From JAGWBJ01 sp034423015 (lineage in GTDB: Bacteria; Chloroflexota; Dehalococcoidia; Lucifugimonadales; JAGWBF01), in NCBI GenBank assembly GCA_034423015.1, contig DAOUJG010000024.1, forward strand, positions 1 through 64,000: a stretch of DNA of 64,000 nt, given 5' to 3'. How positions within the stretch are numbered: the stretch's first letter is position 1; each line of letters begins with the position of its first letter. A program made the position numbers and the translations under genes. The notes under the pieces are model-generated. The model did not search any database, was not told the origin of the DNA, and saw nothing but the letters and a program-made list of their open reading frames with translations. Positions 41,520-50,943 of the stretch are shown here, piece by piece.

Positions 41520-43322
41520 TCACTCCGCAGACCCGGACCCCTTGGACACCTCGTCGTCGTTCTGTCCCAGGAAGGTGCGCCTGACGGTCTCCTCGAGGAG
41601 GCCGTGGACCTTGATGATGGTCCTGCCTGTCAGCACGGCCACGGCAAGCAGCAACAGGACGGGTACAGGCACGGAGAAACGCCCCAGGGCGAGGAGCTCG
41701 GTGACCAGCGGGATGGTCCAGACGGCCGTCATGATGAGGATCACCGCCAGCAGGCTGTCCCGGAAGATGTTGCGCAGGGCGCCCCTGTGCCACATGGTCG
41801 AGGAGTCGAACCGGTCGCCGAAGATGTTGGCGCTGAGGGCGTCCGCCATGACCCGAAGCTGCCGCCAGAGGATGGCCCCGGCAGGGACGCACAGGACCAT
41901 GGTGGCGGAGCCGACGATCAGCCCCAACAGGCTCTTCTGCAGGTTGACCAGCTCGGCCAGCGGCTCCACGAAATGCACCACGAAGGTCCCCGCGGTGATC
42001 AGCACCACTATTATGCCCAGGTTGAGTATGATCACCCGGCCGGACTGCTGGATCACCTCGGTGACCTCGCTCCTGAAGGTGAATGCCCCGCGCAGGGTGC
42101 CAAGCCAGAAGGAGAGCTGGGCAACGTAGTAGGAGAGGAGGCGCGGCGACCTGCGCGCCAGCAGGCCGGCCGTGCGGTCGGAGGAGCGGAATATGAAGGG
42201 GTACATGACGGAGGTGATGGCGGTGGTCACCGCTATGATGGGATAGAGGGACGGGGCTATGGCCTTGTGGTCGGCCCCCACCTTCACCATCGCCAGGGAG
42301 AACTCGCCAATCTGGGGCATCCCCGTGCCCACCTGCAGCGCCGTCCGGCCGTCGTGACCGGTCACGAATGTGCCCATGGTGTCGACGAACACCTTGCCAG
42401 CCACGAAGACCACCGAAACGATCAACGCGGGGCCGATGAACTGCGAGAAGAGGGAGAGGTCGACCAGCATCCCCACCGATACGAAGAACAGGGCGGCGAA
42501 CATGTCCCGCACCGGTCCCATTACCTGCAGCATCTCTTCGGCGTGGTCGCTGTCCCCCAGCACGGTCCCGATGATGAAGGCGCCCGCGGCCGCGGATACC
42601 CCAAGCTCTCCCGCCACCAGGGCAAGCCCGAAGCAGAGAGCCAGCCCCGTGATGAGCAGGGTCTCCCGCGACCTGAACCTGGCCACGTAGTCTATGAGCT
42701 TGGGGGCCAGCAGCCCTCCCAGGACCAGGGCGGACACCATGAACAAAGCCAGCTTGACCACCAGGACGCCGACCCCCGCCGCGTCGGCCGTGCCCGTGGT
42801 GGCGACGCCGGACAGTATGCTCAGCAGTATGACGGCGACGAAGTCCTCCACCACCAGGATGCCGATGATGAGCTGTCCCCGGGTCTCCAGGAGCTGGTCG
42901 GTGTCCCGCAGCATCTTTACCAGGATCGCCGAGCTGCTGATGGAGAGGGCTGCCCCCAGGAAGAAGGACTCCTTGCCCGACCACCCCAGCAGCAACCCCA
43001 CTTCGTAGCCCACCGCGATCATGAAGGTCATCTCGATGACCCCGATGAGGACCACCCGGAAGCCCACCTGGCGTATCCGCTCCCATCCGAACTCCAAACC
43101 CAGGGCGAAGAGGAGCAGCACCAGGCCCAGGTCGGAGAGCAGACGTATGGTTTCGACGTTGTGGATGGGAGGGTCGGGCAGGGTGAACGGGCCGATGATG
43201 AACCCCGCCAGCAGGTAGCCCAGGATGGGCGGAAGGTTGAGCCGCCGGAAGAGGACCAACGCGCCGCCGGCGACGGCCATGATGATTGCGAAGTCCCGTA
43301 CTAGTGCGAAGTCCTCTGACAT
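41520..43322 (-). CDS. CPA2-family monovalent cation/proton antiporter (KefB-like)
   Basis: A 600-residue membrane protein. The first 390 or so residues are a Na+/H+ exchanger domain: LGYLLAGFIIGPFTLP, SDLGLVLLLFALGLEFG, FLGAALSISSSAILVKML and LIIGILVVEDFVAVILL. Beyond it there are four or more extra membrane spans rather than the cytoplasmic RCK/TrkA-N domain of KefB/KefC, so the nucleotide or glutathione control of Kef systems is probably absent. Potassium or sodium export in exchange for protons is expected. The start is ATG 43322. It is convergent with speE. Confidence 0.9.
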   Translation of the reverse strand: MSEDFALVRDFAIIMAVAGGALVLFRRLNLPPILGYLLAGFIIGPFTLPDPPIHNVETIRLLSDLGLVLLLFALGLEFGWERIRQVGFRVVLIGVIEMTFMIAVGYEVGLLLGWSGKESFFLGAALSISSSAILVKMLRDTDQLLETRGQLIIGILVVEDFVAVILLSILSGVATTGTADAAGVGVLVVKLALFMVSALVLGGLLAPKLIDYVARFRSRETLLITGLALCFGLALVAGELGVSAAAGAFIIGTVLGDSDHAEEMLQVMGPVRDMFAALFFVSVGMLVDLSLFSQFIGPALIVSVVFVAGKVFVDTMGTFVTGHDGRTALQVGTGMPQIGEFSLAMVKVGADHKAIAPSLYPIIAVTTAITSVMYPFIFRSSDRTAGLLARRSPRLLSYYVAQLSFWLGTLRGAFTFRSEVTEVIQQSGRVIILNLGIIVVLITAGTFVVHFVEPLAELVNLQKSLLGLIVGSATMVLCVPAGAILWRQLRVMADALSANIFGDRFDSSTMWHRGALRNIFRDSLLAVILIMTAVWTIPLVTELLALGRFSVPVPVLLLLAVAVLTGRTIIKVHGLLEETVRRTFLGQNDDEVSKGSGSAE

Positions 43323-43510
43323 GGCGTGGGCGGCGGCGCGAGGTTACGACAAGCCCGGATTATATCAGTCGCGCGGGCCGGGGCTCATTGGTAAGAGCGG
43401 GTGGTATATTGGGAAAAATCGCGGGGGTGGTATGCCGCGCAGAGGCCCCGGACAGGAGGTGGGGGCCAATACGATGGAACACCGGGTGGACCGGAACAGG
43501 GCCGGGCCCG

Positions 43511-44539
43511 TCAGCCGTCCTGGCGTTGGTAGACCTGGAGCCGGTGCCTGAGACTGTCCACGATGAAGACCCTGCCGTCGGCGTCCAGCTTGACGGCTGT
43601 AGGGCCCCACAGCCTGCTCTCCACGTTGGCCGACTCGTCCCGGACGAAGTCGCCCCAGGGAGTCCGCTCCACGGGGGGCTCCAGGTCTGCGTTGTCCCGC
43701 TCTTCCAAAATGTCCTCATTGGCCAGGAACCACTCCTGGGCCCACTTGGAGTAGCCCGATTCTCCCCGGAGCTTGGCGATGAACGCCCCGTCGGGGCCGA
43801 ACACCTGCACCCGCTCGTTGCCCCAGTCGGCGACGTAGACGTTGCCCGCCCGGTCCACCGAGACTCCGGCGGGCCGGTGCAGCTCCCCGTCGCCGTGGCC
43901 GGGGGAGCCAAAGGTGGCCAGGTGCCTTCCCTCGCCGTCCAGCTTTTGTACCCGGTCGTTCCTCCAGTCGGCGACGTACACGTTCCCCTCGTGGTCGACG
44001 GAGACGCCCCAGGGCATGTCGAACTCTCCCTCGCCGCTGCCCCTCCTGCCCCAGCTCCCCAGGCACCTCCCGTCCCTGGTCCACCTCTGGATGCGGCAGT
44101 TCAGCCCGTCGGCCACCAGGAGGTTGCCCCCGTTGTCGAAGGCGATGCCGGCGGGGTGGTCGAACTCGCCCTCCCCACTGCCCCGGGCGCCCCAACTAGC
44201 CAGGAACTCCCTGTCCTTGTCGAAGACGGTGATGCGGCTCAGGGCCTCGTCGGAGACGTACAGGTTGCCCTCGGCGTCCAGGGCGACGCACGCGGGCCAC
44301 ATGATCTCCCCGTCCCCGGAGCCGCCGGTGGAGAACTCCCCGAGGAACTCGCCGGCGACGTTGCACACGGTGACGCGCTTGGTTGAGCGGTTCCCCTCGA
44401 AGTCCAGGTTACCCCGGCTCACCACGTACAGGACCCCGTCCCCTCCGATGGCGACGTCCACGGGGTTGGTGAAGCCGAACCCTCTGAGAGCGTAGCAGCC
44501 GACGGTATGGGTATATCGATATGCGGCCGTGGTCGTCAT
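43511..44539 (-). CDS. NHL-repeat beta-propeller protein
   Basis: A 342-residue protein of about six NHL repeats, each with a core such as GVSVDHEGNVYVADWRNDRVQKLD or GISVDRAGNVYVADWGNERVQVF separated by GEFD/GELH turns. No signal peptide is evident at the ATG 44539 start, which has a GGGGAG site. Such propellers bind proteins or sugars; none of the known catalytic lyase residues can be pointed to. The stop is in a segment rich in repeats. It lies 26 bases downstream of the DUF1800 gene on the same strand, an operon pair. Confidence 0.85.
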   Translation of the reverse strand: MTTTAAYRYTHTVGCYALRGFGFTNPVDVAIGGDGVLYVVSRGNLDFEGNRSTKRVTVCNVAGEFLGEFSTGGSGDGEIMWPACVALDAEGNLYVSDEALSRITVFDKDREFLASWGARGSGEGEFDHPAGIAFDNGGNLLVADGLNCRIQRWTRDGRCLGSWGRRGSGEGEFDMPWGVSVDHEGNVYVADWRNDRVQKLDGEGRHLATFGSPGHGDGELHRPAGVSVDRAGNVYVADWGNERVQVFGPDGAFIAKLRGESGYSKWAQEWFLANEDILEERDNADLEPPVERTPWGDFVRDESANVESRLWGPTAVKLDADGRVFIVDSLRHRLQVYQRQDG

Positions 44540-44565
44540 CGCATCTCCCCGCGCGCCCCGGTACG

Positions 44566-46002
44566 TCAGCCGAGCTGGTATTCCCTGGTGGCGACTATGA
44601 GCTGGAGCGTCTCGGTGACGCGCTGTGCGGCGGCGCGGTCCTCGTCGGGGCTCCCGAACCTTACGTCGCCTCCGCGCTCGGTGTAGGCGAGCAGCTCGTC
44701 CCTGGTCCGCTCGGATACCTGCATCGGACCCATCAGGTCCAGGCAGGTGTCCACCAGGACGTCCGCGGACACCTGCTCGCCTTGCGCCCTGACCCTGTCC
44801 ACAATGGACCGGACCCCGGGCTTGTCGGCGTTGCCGAACTGGCCGGCGGCGAAGTTGACCCGTTCCACCAGGCTGCCGGTCGTGATCCACTCCACGCCCG
44901 TGTGCCACCCCTCCACACTGGGCGGGTCGCCGAGGCTCTGGCCCATGATGCCCGGCTGGGCGCCTATAAGCTCGTCGTCGACCTCGGGAAACCTGAGCCC
45001 CCCCGAGAGGCGGGCGGCTCCGGCGACCATCTCCGCGGGGCTCTTCACCTTCCGGAAGGCGGCCTCCTTGAAGAAGTCCGAGTTGAACAGCGTCCGCAGC
45101 ATGGACCGCACCTGGTACCCGTGCTCGAAGTAAGCGTCTACCAGGGCCTGTATGGCCCCGGGGTCCCTGGGCGGCACGGTATTCCACGCCGGCACCTGGG
45201 GCTCGTCAGCCACGAAGAAGTTGTACAGGTGGCGGGACAGGAACCGGGCGGTGGCCGGCTGCCGGCAGACGATGTCGATGATGTCCTCGCCGTTGAAGTG
45301 GCCGGTGTGTCCGAGGAAGGTCTTCTCGCTGCCGTCGTGGTCGCCGTCCACGTACTCGAACTGGTAGTCCTGGCGCCCGTAGGGCTCCACGTTCATCTGC
45401 TCAGCCCTGGCCGTGTGCAGGGAGGGGTTCTTTATGCTCCACCCGGTGAAGGCACGGGAGGCCTCGTAGACATCCTGCTCCGTGTAGTTGCCGACCCCCA
45501 TGGCGAACAGCTCCAGCAGCTCGCGGCCGTAGTTCTCGTTGTACCCGTCCTTGTGGTTGTCCTTGTTGTCCAGCCAGAAGATCATGGCCGGGTCCTTGGA
45601 CAGTTGCAGCAGCAGGGTGTGGAAGCTCCCCAGCCCGTGGAACCGGAACATGTCGATCTGGTTGGCGATGACCCTGGGCTGGCTGAGCTTGGTGTAGCCC
45701 GTGGCGAAGACGCCGTGCCAGAAGAGGGATATCTTCTCCTCCAGGGGCCGCCGGGTATGGACCATGCGGTATACCCAGTGGGCCTGAGTGGGCGCGGGGG
45801 CGAAGAAGCTGTTCATGCCCACGTGGTATCGCCGGAGGATGTCGTCATCGTCGATGGCGGGGGGAGCCTTCTCGGGGTGGAGCAGCCGCTCCACCATCAC
45901 CTCGTAGCCGATGTCGACGTACCTCTCCAGCTCGTCGCGGGTCGCGCCAAAGCCGGCCCGCCGCATCAAGTGGGCCATCAACGCGATATCTGTCGACGAC
46001 AT
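44566..46002 (-). CDS. DUF1800 family protein
   Basis: A 478-residue protein of the DUF1800 family, recognised by HLMRRAGFGATRDELERYV at the N-terminus, the NQIDMFRFHGLGSFHTLLLQLSKDPAMIFWLDN segment (in pieces), NENYGRELLELFAMGVGNYTEQDV and VEGWHTGVEW. The biochemical role is unknown; in many bacteria a DUF1501 partner gene follows, but here an NHL-repeat gene does. No clear signal peptide is visible. The ATG 46002 start has GGAGAGC. Confidence 0.9.
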   Translation of the reverse strand: MSSTDIALMAHLMRRAGFGATRDELERYVDIGYEVMVERLLHPEKAPPAIDDDDILRRYHVGMNSFFAPAPTQAHWVYRMVHTRRPLEEKISLFWHGVFATGYTKLSQPRVIANQIDMFRFHGLGSFHTLLLQLSKDPAMIFWLDNKDNHKDGYNENYGRELLELFAMGVGNYTEQDVYEASRAFTGWSIKNPSLHTARAEQMNVEPYGRQDYQFEYVDGDHDGSEKTFLGHTGHFNGEDIIDIVCRQPATARFLSRHLYNFFVADEPQVPAWNTVPPRDPGAIQALVDAYFEHGYQVRSMLRTLFNSDFFKEAAFRKVKSPAEMVAGAARLSGGLRFPEVDDELIGAQPGIMGQSLGDPPSVEGWHTGVEWITTGSLVERVNFAAGQFGNADKPGVRSIVDRVRAQGEQVSADVLVDTCLDLMGPMQVSERTRDELLAYTERGGDVRFGSPDEDRAAAQRVTETLQLIVATREYQLG

Positions 46003-46315
46003 GTGCTCTCCTTTCGGTGCCCGGTCACGTCTAGTCTACATCCATTCAGGGGCGCTTATCAATTCCCCGTTCCGGGGTGGCGGCCGTCCAGGCGACGGGT
46101 GTGTCTCACGCCAGGGGTTGAGCCGTACCGACTACCAAGCCAGGTGGACGGTCTTGGAGCTGAGCATGGCGTGGTCACGTGTAACCAGAGGGATGTTGTG
46201 CACGACGCTGGTAGCGGCTCAGCCCCCATGCCAAACGTAGGGGCGTTCCTCGCGGGCGCCCACAAGAGGCGCCTCACGGTTCGACGCGGGAATCCAGGCG
46301 GACCGGGGCCCCGCC
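46003..46315. other. Intergenic region with a dispersed G+C-rich repeat
   Basis: No gene is supported. Near its right half lies a GTAGGGGCG..GGGCGCC element (46237-46262) that recurs at 48040-48064 beyond the SulP gene. Confidence 0.5.
46237..46262 (+). repeat. GTAGGGGCG...GGGCGCCC dispersed repeat, copy 1
   Basis: A 25-base element with identical ends and a variable centre, shared with 48040-48064 in the same orientation. The two copies flank the SulP transporter gene. Confidence 0.6.
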
Positions 46316-47962
46316 CTACACCGCCAGGAGCCTGGCGGCCGTCTCCCGGGCCTCGTCCCAGTTGCCCACTATCTGGTTGGTGGGGACGCGCTTCAGCACG
46401 TCCAGGGCCCGCAGGTTCCGGGCGGGCATGCCCGAGAGCCCCATCACTATGCAGTGGGTACCCTGGATCACCGCCGTCTCCACGAGCTGCTCCACCACCA
46501 GCGCCGCGCTGTCGTCCACGTACACCGTGTCCGAGAAGTCCAGGATCACCACCTCGTGGTCCCGGATGTCCGCGCCGATGGTGTCGATGAGTTTGCTGGA
46601 GGAGGCCACCGTGAAGGTGCCCTTGAGGGACACCAGGCCCACCCGGGCGGAGAACCCGTCCTCCTCCTGGCGCTGCTCGGTGCCGAAGAAGGTCTGGTCC
46701 AGCAGGGGCACGGAGATGACGCTGTCCATCTCCAGCCGCTCGAACTGCCGTGCGCTGGTCACCGCCGCCACGATCATCCCCACGGCCACGGCGGCCACCA
46801 GGTCCAGGAACACCGTCAGGCCCAGGGTGAGCAGCATCACGACCATGTGCTCCCGCTGGACCCGGTGTATCCGGCTGAGGAACCGCCAGTCGATGGTGTC
46901 CAAGGCCACCTTCACCAGGATGCCCGCCAGGACGGCGTTGGGTATGGAGGCCACGAAGTCCCCCAGCAGCAGCACCATGACCACCAGGATGCCCACTGAG
47001 ATGACCCCCGAGGCCAGGGTCGCGCCCCCGGCCCGGATGTTGGCCACCGTACTGGGGGTGGCGCCCGAGCCGGGCAGCCCCTGGATGAACCCGGTGAACA
47101 CGTTGCCTATGCCCTGGGCCAGCAGCTCCCTGCTGGGGTCGTGGCGGGTGCGGGTCATCGAGTCCCCCACCAGGGCGGTGAGCAGAGTGTCCACGGAGCC
47201 CACCAGGGCTATGACCATGGCCGGCTCCACGGCCCGCACTATGGCGTCGAAGTGGAAGTCGGGCATCTCGAAGGAGGGCAGGTCCGTGGGCACCGCGCCG
47301 ATGGCCGGGGTGGCGGTGAGCCACAGCAGGCCCATCAAGGTCCCCACGGCCAGGGCCACCAGGGTCGCGGGCAGGTACCTGTCAAGCCTGTTAGGCCAGA
47401 GGACGGCCGCGGCCAGGGTGGCGGCGGCTATGAGCAGGGCGCTGCCCTGGAAGTGATCGACCACCATGGAGAAGTTGCCCAGGGTGGCCACGGGCCCCCC
47501 CGCGGCCACGGGGGCCCCTAAGAATGGCAGGGTCTGCACCACTATGATTATCACCCCCACCCCGGACATGAAGCCCGATATCACCGAGTAGGGGGTGTAG
47601 GTGACGTAGCGCCCGATCCTCAGCAGGCCGAACAGGATCTGTATCAGCCCCGCCATGATGACGATGGTGAACGCCTCGGCGATGTTGTCGGCGTGGCTGG
47701 CGACGATCACCGCCATGGCCACCGTCATGGAGCCCGTGGGGCCCGATATGAGGGAGCGGGTGCCGCCGAAGACGGCGGCAAAGAAGCCCACCGAGATGGC
47801 CCCGTAGACCCCAGCGGCCGGGCCCAGGCCCGCCGCCAGCCCGAAGGCCAGCGCCACGGGAAGGCTGACCACTGCCGCGGTGACGCCGCCCAGGACGTCG
47901 CCGCGCAGCTTCGCCAGGTCGTATTCCAGGCTGGGCATGGAAAGACGGCTCAGGTAGTACAT
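46316..47962 (-). CDS. SulP family anion transporter with C-terminal STAS domain
   Basis: A 548-residue transporter. Its transmembrane part has the SulP core (SLPVALAFGLAAGLGPAAGVYGAI split over two helices, ISGPTGSMTVAMAVIVA, GNVFTGFIQGLPGSGATPSTVANIRAG). The cytoplasmic STAS domain occupies about 435-540 (KLIDTIGADIRDHEVVILDFSDTVYVDDSAALVVEQLV in pieces). Likely substrates are sulfate, bicarbonate or another oxyanion. ATG 47962 was used; ATG 47938 is possible. It is monocistronic and bracketed by a dispersed repeat. Confidence 0.93.
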   Translation of the reverse strand: MYYLSRLSMPSLEYDLAKLRGDVLGGVTAAVVSLPVALAFGLAAGLGPAAGVYGAISVGFFAAVFGGTRSLISGPTGSMTVAMAVIVASHADNIAEAFTIVIMAGLIQILFGLLRIGRYVTYTPYSVISGFMSGVGVIIIVVQTLPFLGAPVAAGGPVATLGNFSMVVDHFQGSALLIAAATLAAAVLWPNRLDRYLPATLVALAVGTLMGLLWLTATPAIGAVPTDLPSFEMPDFHFDAIVRAVEPAMVIALVGSVDTLLTALVGDSMTRTRHDPSRELLAQGIGNVFTGFIQGLPGSGATPSTVANIRAGGATLASGVISVGILVVMVLLLGDFVASIPNAVLAGILVKVALDTIDWRFLSRIHRVQREHMVVMLLTLGLTVFLDLVAAVAVGMIVAAVTSARQFERLEMDSVISVPLLDQTFFGTEQRQEEDGFSARVGLVSLKGTFTVASSSKLIDTIGADIRDHEVVILDFSDTVYVDDSAALVVEQLVETAVIQGTHCIVMGLSGMPARNLRALDVLKRVPTNQIVGNWDEARETAARLLAV

Positions 47963-48039
47963 CGCTTCGTCCGTGCAATACTACCAGCCTCCGGCCCACC
48001 TAGCCACCCCGCCCCTCCCGAGGACCGTCCGCCCCCGTC

Positions 48040-48064
48040 GTAGGGGCGCCCCTTGTGGGCGCCC
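48040..48064 (+). repeat. GTAGGGGCG...GGGCGCCC dispersed repeat, copy 2
   Basis: See 46237-46262. In this copy the centre is CCCCTTGT, which extends the internal GGGCGCCCC inverted symmetry. Confidence 0.6.
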
Positions 48065-48167
48065 GCCCACCTTGCCGGCGACGCCCGCGCCCCAACCGGT
48101 CCTCCCGGCGAAGGGCCTGCCCTCGTGCCCCGACACGGGGGCCGGGACCCAGCAACTGTCTTGAAGG

Positions 48168-49103
48168 TCAAGCGTTGAGGGCGTGGGTGGCGTCCCATGG
48201 GGCGCCCCGCTTGAGCATCGAGTTCAGGATGGTCAAGAGCTTGCGCATGCACGCCGTGAGAGCCACTTTCGGAGGTTTCCCCGCTTGCAAGAGCCGGTGA
48301 TAGAACTCCTTCAATACCGGATTGCGTTGGACGGCCACCAGGGTCGACATGTAGAGGGCAGCGCGTACATTGGCCCGACCTCCCCAACAGCTGCGCACGC
48401 CTCGGAACTGCCCACTGTCCCGGCTCAGGGGCGCCACACCGACCAGGGCAGCAACCGCTCTCCTGTCCAGGGACCCCAACTCCGGCAGATCAGCCAGCAG
48501 GTTGAAGGTGGTCACCGGTCCCACGCCAGGGACGCTCCTCAGAAGCTTCTCCCGCTCTCGCCACAGCGGACTGCTTCGCAGGCGACGCTCCAGGTCATCG
48601 TCAATCTCCTTCAGCTGGCGATCGAGGAAGGCGATTACCTGGTCGATGCTCTGAAGGACGGCGGGGGAGGCCAGGCGGCGACGGGATTGCTCGGCGGTCC
48701 GCATCTGCATGAGTTGGCGCCGACGTGCCACGAGCCCCTCGAGTTCCCGCGCCTCCTCGGAGACGAGGGGTTGGGCCTGCACACCACTGACCTCGCCGAA
48801 ACGGGCGATAACGCCGGCGTCGAGGCGATCGGTCTTCGCCAGTATGCCCTGGGACCGTGCAAACTCCCGGACGTGCCGGGGATTGACCACGGCAACGGGA
48901 ACTCCCGCCGCGCCGAGTGCGGCGACGAGGGAGATCTCGTACCCACCTGTTGCCTCCATCACGACCAGGTGCGGCGCTAGGTCCTGCAGCCGTTGAACAA
49001 GACCGTCCACCGCCTCCTGACTCCTATCGACACGCCACACCTCGCCGGCCGGTCGCAGCGCGACATCGACCCAATCCTTGGAAACATCGATCCCAACAAA
49101 CAT
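48168..49103 (-). CDS. IS110-family transposase (DEDD)
   Basis: A 311-residue transposase, complete. The RuvC-like DEDD acidic residues appear in GIDVSKDWVDVAL, VVMEATGGYE and AKTDRLDAGVIARF. The C-terminal domain has SVPGVGPVTTFNLLADLPE and the Ser-containing SRDSGQFRGVRSCWGGRANVR. The start ATG 49101-49103 is behind GGCGAAGGAGAG. IS110 elements lack terminal inverted repeats, and none are seen, so the element's ends cannot be drawn by eye. The 5' non-coding part to the right may encode the bridge RNA of this group. Confidence 0.92.
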   Translation of the reverse strand: MFVGIDVSKDWVDVALRPAGEVWRVDRSQEAVDGLVQRLQDLAPHLVVMEATGGYEISLVAALGAAGVPVAVVNPRHVREFARSQGILAKTDRLDAGVIARFGEVSGVQAQPLVSEEARELEGLVARRRQLMQMRTAEQSRRRLASPAVLQSIDQVIAFLDRQLKEIDDDLERRLRSSPLWREREKLLRSVPGVGPVTTFNLLADLPELGSLDRRAVAALVGVAPLSRDSGQFRGVRSCWGGRANVRAALYMSTLVAVQRNPVLKEFYHRLLQAGKPPKVALTACMRKLLTILNSMLKRGAPWDATHALNA

Positions 49104-49184
49104 CGGTCTCTCCTTCGCCCATCCTTGCAGATACGGGCTCCCTGGCCCTGGCAACTGTTCGGGCTCCAAGAGTATGAAGGCGGG

Positions 49185-49216
49185 GCGACCACGCTGGGTC
49201 GCGGTCTCTCGAGACC
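49185..49216 (-). ncRNA. Candidate structured segment of an IS110 bridge RNA
   Basis: Upstream of the transposase on its strand, two hairpins abut: GCGACC/GGTCGC with a six-base loop (49185-49202) and GGTCTC/GAGACC (49203-49216). IS110-group elements place their bridge RNA in this position; guide loops have not been identified here. Confidence 0.3.
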
Positions 49217-49349
49217 AAGGGGCGGACCGGTCTACCCCGCCACCTTCATCAAGATACAAGGGGCAGGGGCGAGGCCCCTCTTCACCGTCGTCCCGGCGAA
49301 GGCCGGGACCAAGGGGGGCGGGGGGACACCGCCGTACACACCCCCACCA

Positions 49350-49388
49350 GAGATTCCTCAGCTCCGCTGCGCTCCGTTCGGAATGACA
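49350..49388. repeat. Dispersed ATTCC/GGAATGAC repeat, copy 4
   Basis: GAGATTCCTCAGCTCCGCTG and then CGCTCCGTTCGGAATGACAG: a longer-armed copy. Confidence 0.75.
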
Positions 49389-49573
49389 GCAAGGAGGGGC
49401 CGCCCTCCTCTAGGCCCCCGGCCCCCCGCCGCCGTCGTCGGACATCACCCGATAGTTGTACCACCCGGTTATGTCACCCTGGCAAGCCGGCCGACCCCTC
49501 GTCCTCGGTCTGTCATCCCGACGAACGCCCCCCTGTCCGACAAACGCCCCTTTCCGACGAACGCCCCCTTTCT

Positions 49574-49611
49574 TGTCATTCCGAGCGGAGCGCAGCGGAG
49601 TCGAGAAATCC
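49574..49611. repeat. Dispersed ATTCC/GGAATGAC repeat, copy 5
   Basis: TGTCATTCCGAGCGGAGCGC and then AGCGGAGTCGAGAAATCC: inverted orientation. Confidence 0.75.
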
Positions 49612-49632
49612 ATCCCCGCAGCACTCCGCCGA

Positions 49633-50943
49633 TCACCCCCCGCCCGACGACGCGGGACGGTCAACGGGGGCGGGGGGTGGCGCCGCGATGGACACCAGCA
49701 GCGCGGCCAGGGAGACGGCGGAAGCGAAGACCACGAACGCTACCCGGTAGCTGTCGGTAGCGTCGAACATGAACCCGGCCACGATGGGGCCGAGGGCCTG
49801 CCCCCCGATCTGCACGGGCAGGGCAACTCCCCGGATGGAGCCCAGGTGCCGGCGGCCGTAGTAGTCGGCCCACGCCAGCCTCAACAGCACGTGCAGGCCC
49901 CCCACCCCGGCCCCCAGCGCCGCCGCGGCTGCCGTTCCCTGCAGCAGCGTGGAGCTGGCCGCGGCCCCAACCGCGCCGGCCGCCACGGTAAAGCCGCTGA
50001 GGGCCAGGAGGTACCTCAGCGGCACCCGCCGGGCCAGGGCCGACCAGCAGAGGCCCCCGGGCACCTGGGAGAAGGCGAAGACGCTCACCGTCAGCGCCGC
50101 CGCGAAGCCGGACATCCCCTGGTTCAGGTAGTGGGACGCCTGGTGCAAGCTTACACCTGCCTGCACCATGTACCCGGCGGCGGAGAACACCGCCATCAGC
50201 CAGAAGGCGCGGGTCACCACGGCCTGCGCCAGGGTGAAGCTGTACTCCGGGGCGGGGGCGTCGGAATGGGCGCCGCCGCCCGAAGGGCCGCCCTCCCGCG
50301 GCGGGTACAGGTCCGGCTCCAGCCCCATGTCCTCGGGGCGGCGGCGCATCAGCAGCAGGGCGGGCAGGACGGCGACGGCCAGGGTGTACAGGCCCAGGGA
50401 CATCCACGCCACCCGCCAGTCCCAGGCGACGATGATCAGGTGCGCGACGAAGGGCATCAGGGCCAACCCCGTCCCCTGGGAGCCGTTCAGCAGGCCCAGG
50501 GCCGCGGGCCGCCGGCGAATGAACCAGTTGCTCACCGCCGTGGAGGTGCCCAGCTCCAGGGGGCTGGCGAAGGACATCCTTCCCACCAGGTACAGGAGCA
50601 AGAACGCCCATGACTGGGTCACGTAGGCAAGGCCGATGGCGCAGAAGCCCACCAACGCCCCTCCCGCCGCCACCATGATCCCGGCGCCCCGCCGGTCGAT
50701 CCACCATCCCACCACCGGCGACACGGCCACGGCACAGATGCCGCCCAGGCTCACGGCGCTGGAGAATAGCCCCCTAGACAGGCCCAGGTCCGTGGTCATG
50801 GGCACGAGGAAGATGGACAGGGTCGCCACGGCCATGACCGGCCTGGAGGAATAGCTGGTCACCGCGGAGACCAGCAGTATCACCCAACCATAGTAGAAGG
50901 GAAGAGAGCGGGCCAGCCTCGCCTGCCACCCCGGGCCCGTCAC
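49633..50943 (-). CDS. Major facilitator superfamily transporter
   Basis: A 436-residue transporter with twelve predicted spans in two halves and a charged central loop (around RRRPEDMGLEPDLYPP). The WWIDRRGAG segment corresponds to the family's loop 2-3 motif. It resembles the monocarboxylate/oxalate-formate branch (FYYGWVILLVSAVTSYSSRPV at the N-terminus). The substrate is unknown. The stop is near the right end of a repeat-rich region. It has no close operon partner. Confidence 0.88.
   Translation of the reverse strand: MTGPGWQARLARSLPFYYGWVILLVSAVTSYSSRPVMAVATLSIFLVPMTTDLGLSRGLFSSAVSLGGICAVAVSPVVGWWIDRRGAGIMVAAGGALVGFCAIGLAYVTQSWAFLLLYLVGRMSFASPLELGTSTAVSNWFIRRRPAALGLLNGSQGTGLALMPFVAHLIIVAWDWRVAWMSLGLYTLAVAVLPALLLMRRRPEDMGLEPDLYPPREGGPSGGGAHSDAPAPEYSFTLAQAVVTRAFWLMAVFSAAGYMVQAGVSLHQASHYLNQGMSGFAAALTVSVFAFSQVPGGLCWSALARRVPLRYLLALSGFTVAAGAVGAAASSTLLQGTAAAAALGAGVGGLHVLLRLAWADYYGRRHLGSIRGVALPVQIGGQALGPIVAGFMFDATDSYRVAFVVFASAVSLAALLVSIAAPPPAPVDRPASSGGG

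Larger units (their letters stand above)
49104..49632. other. Repeat-rich intergenic region right of the IS110 transposase
   Basis: No gene is supported. It contains the presumed 5' non-coding part of the IS110 element (about 49104-49260), then a CGTCCCGGCGAAGGCCGGGACC palindromic repeat (near 49288), and two copies of the dispersed ATTCC/GGAATGAC repeat (49350-49388 and 49574-49611). Confidence 0.5.

Noticed and set aside
40881..43304. 807-codon plus-strand open frame
   Set aside because: It runs through the end of speE and then antisense through the antiporter; no domains, biased composition.
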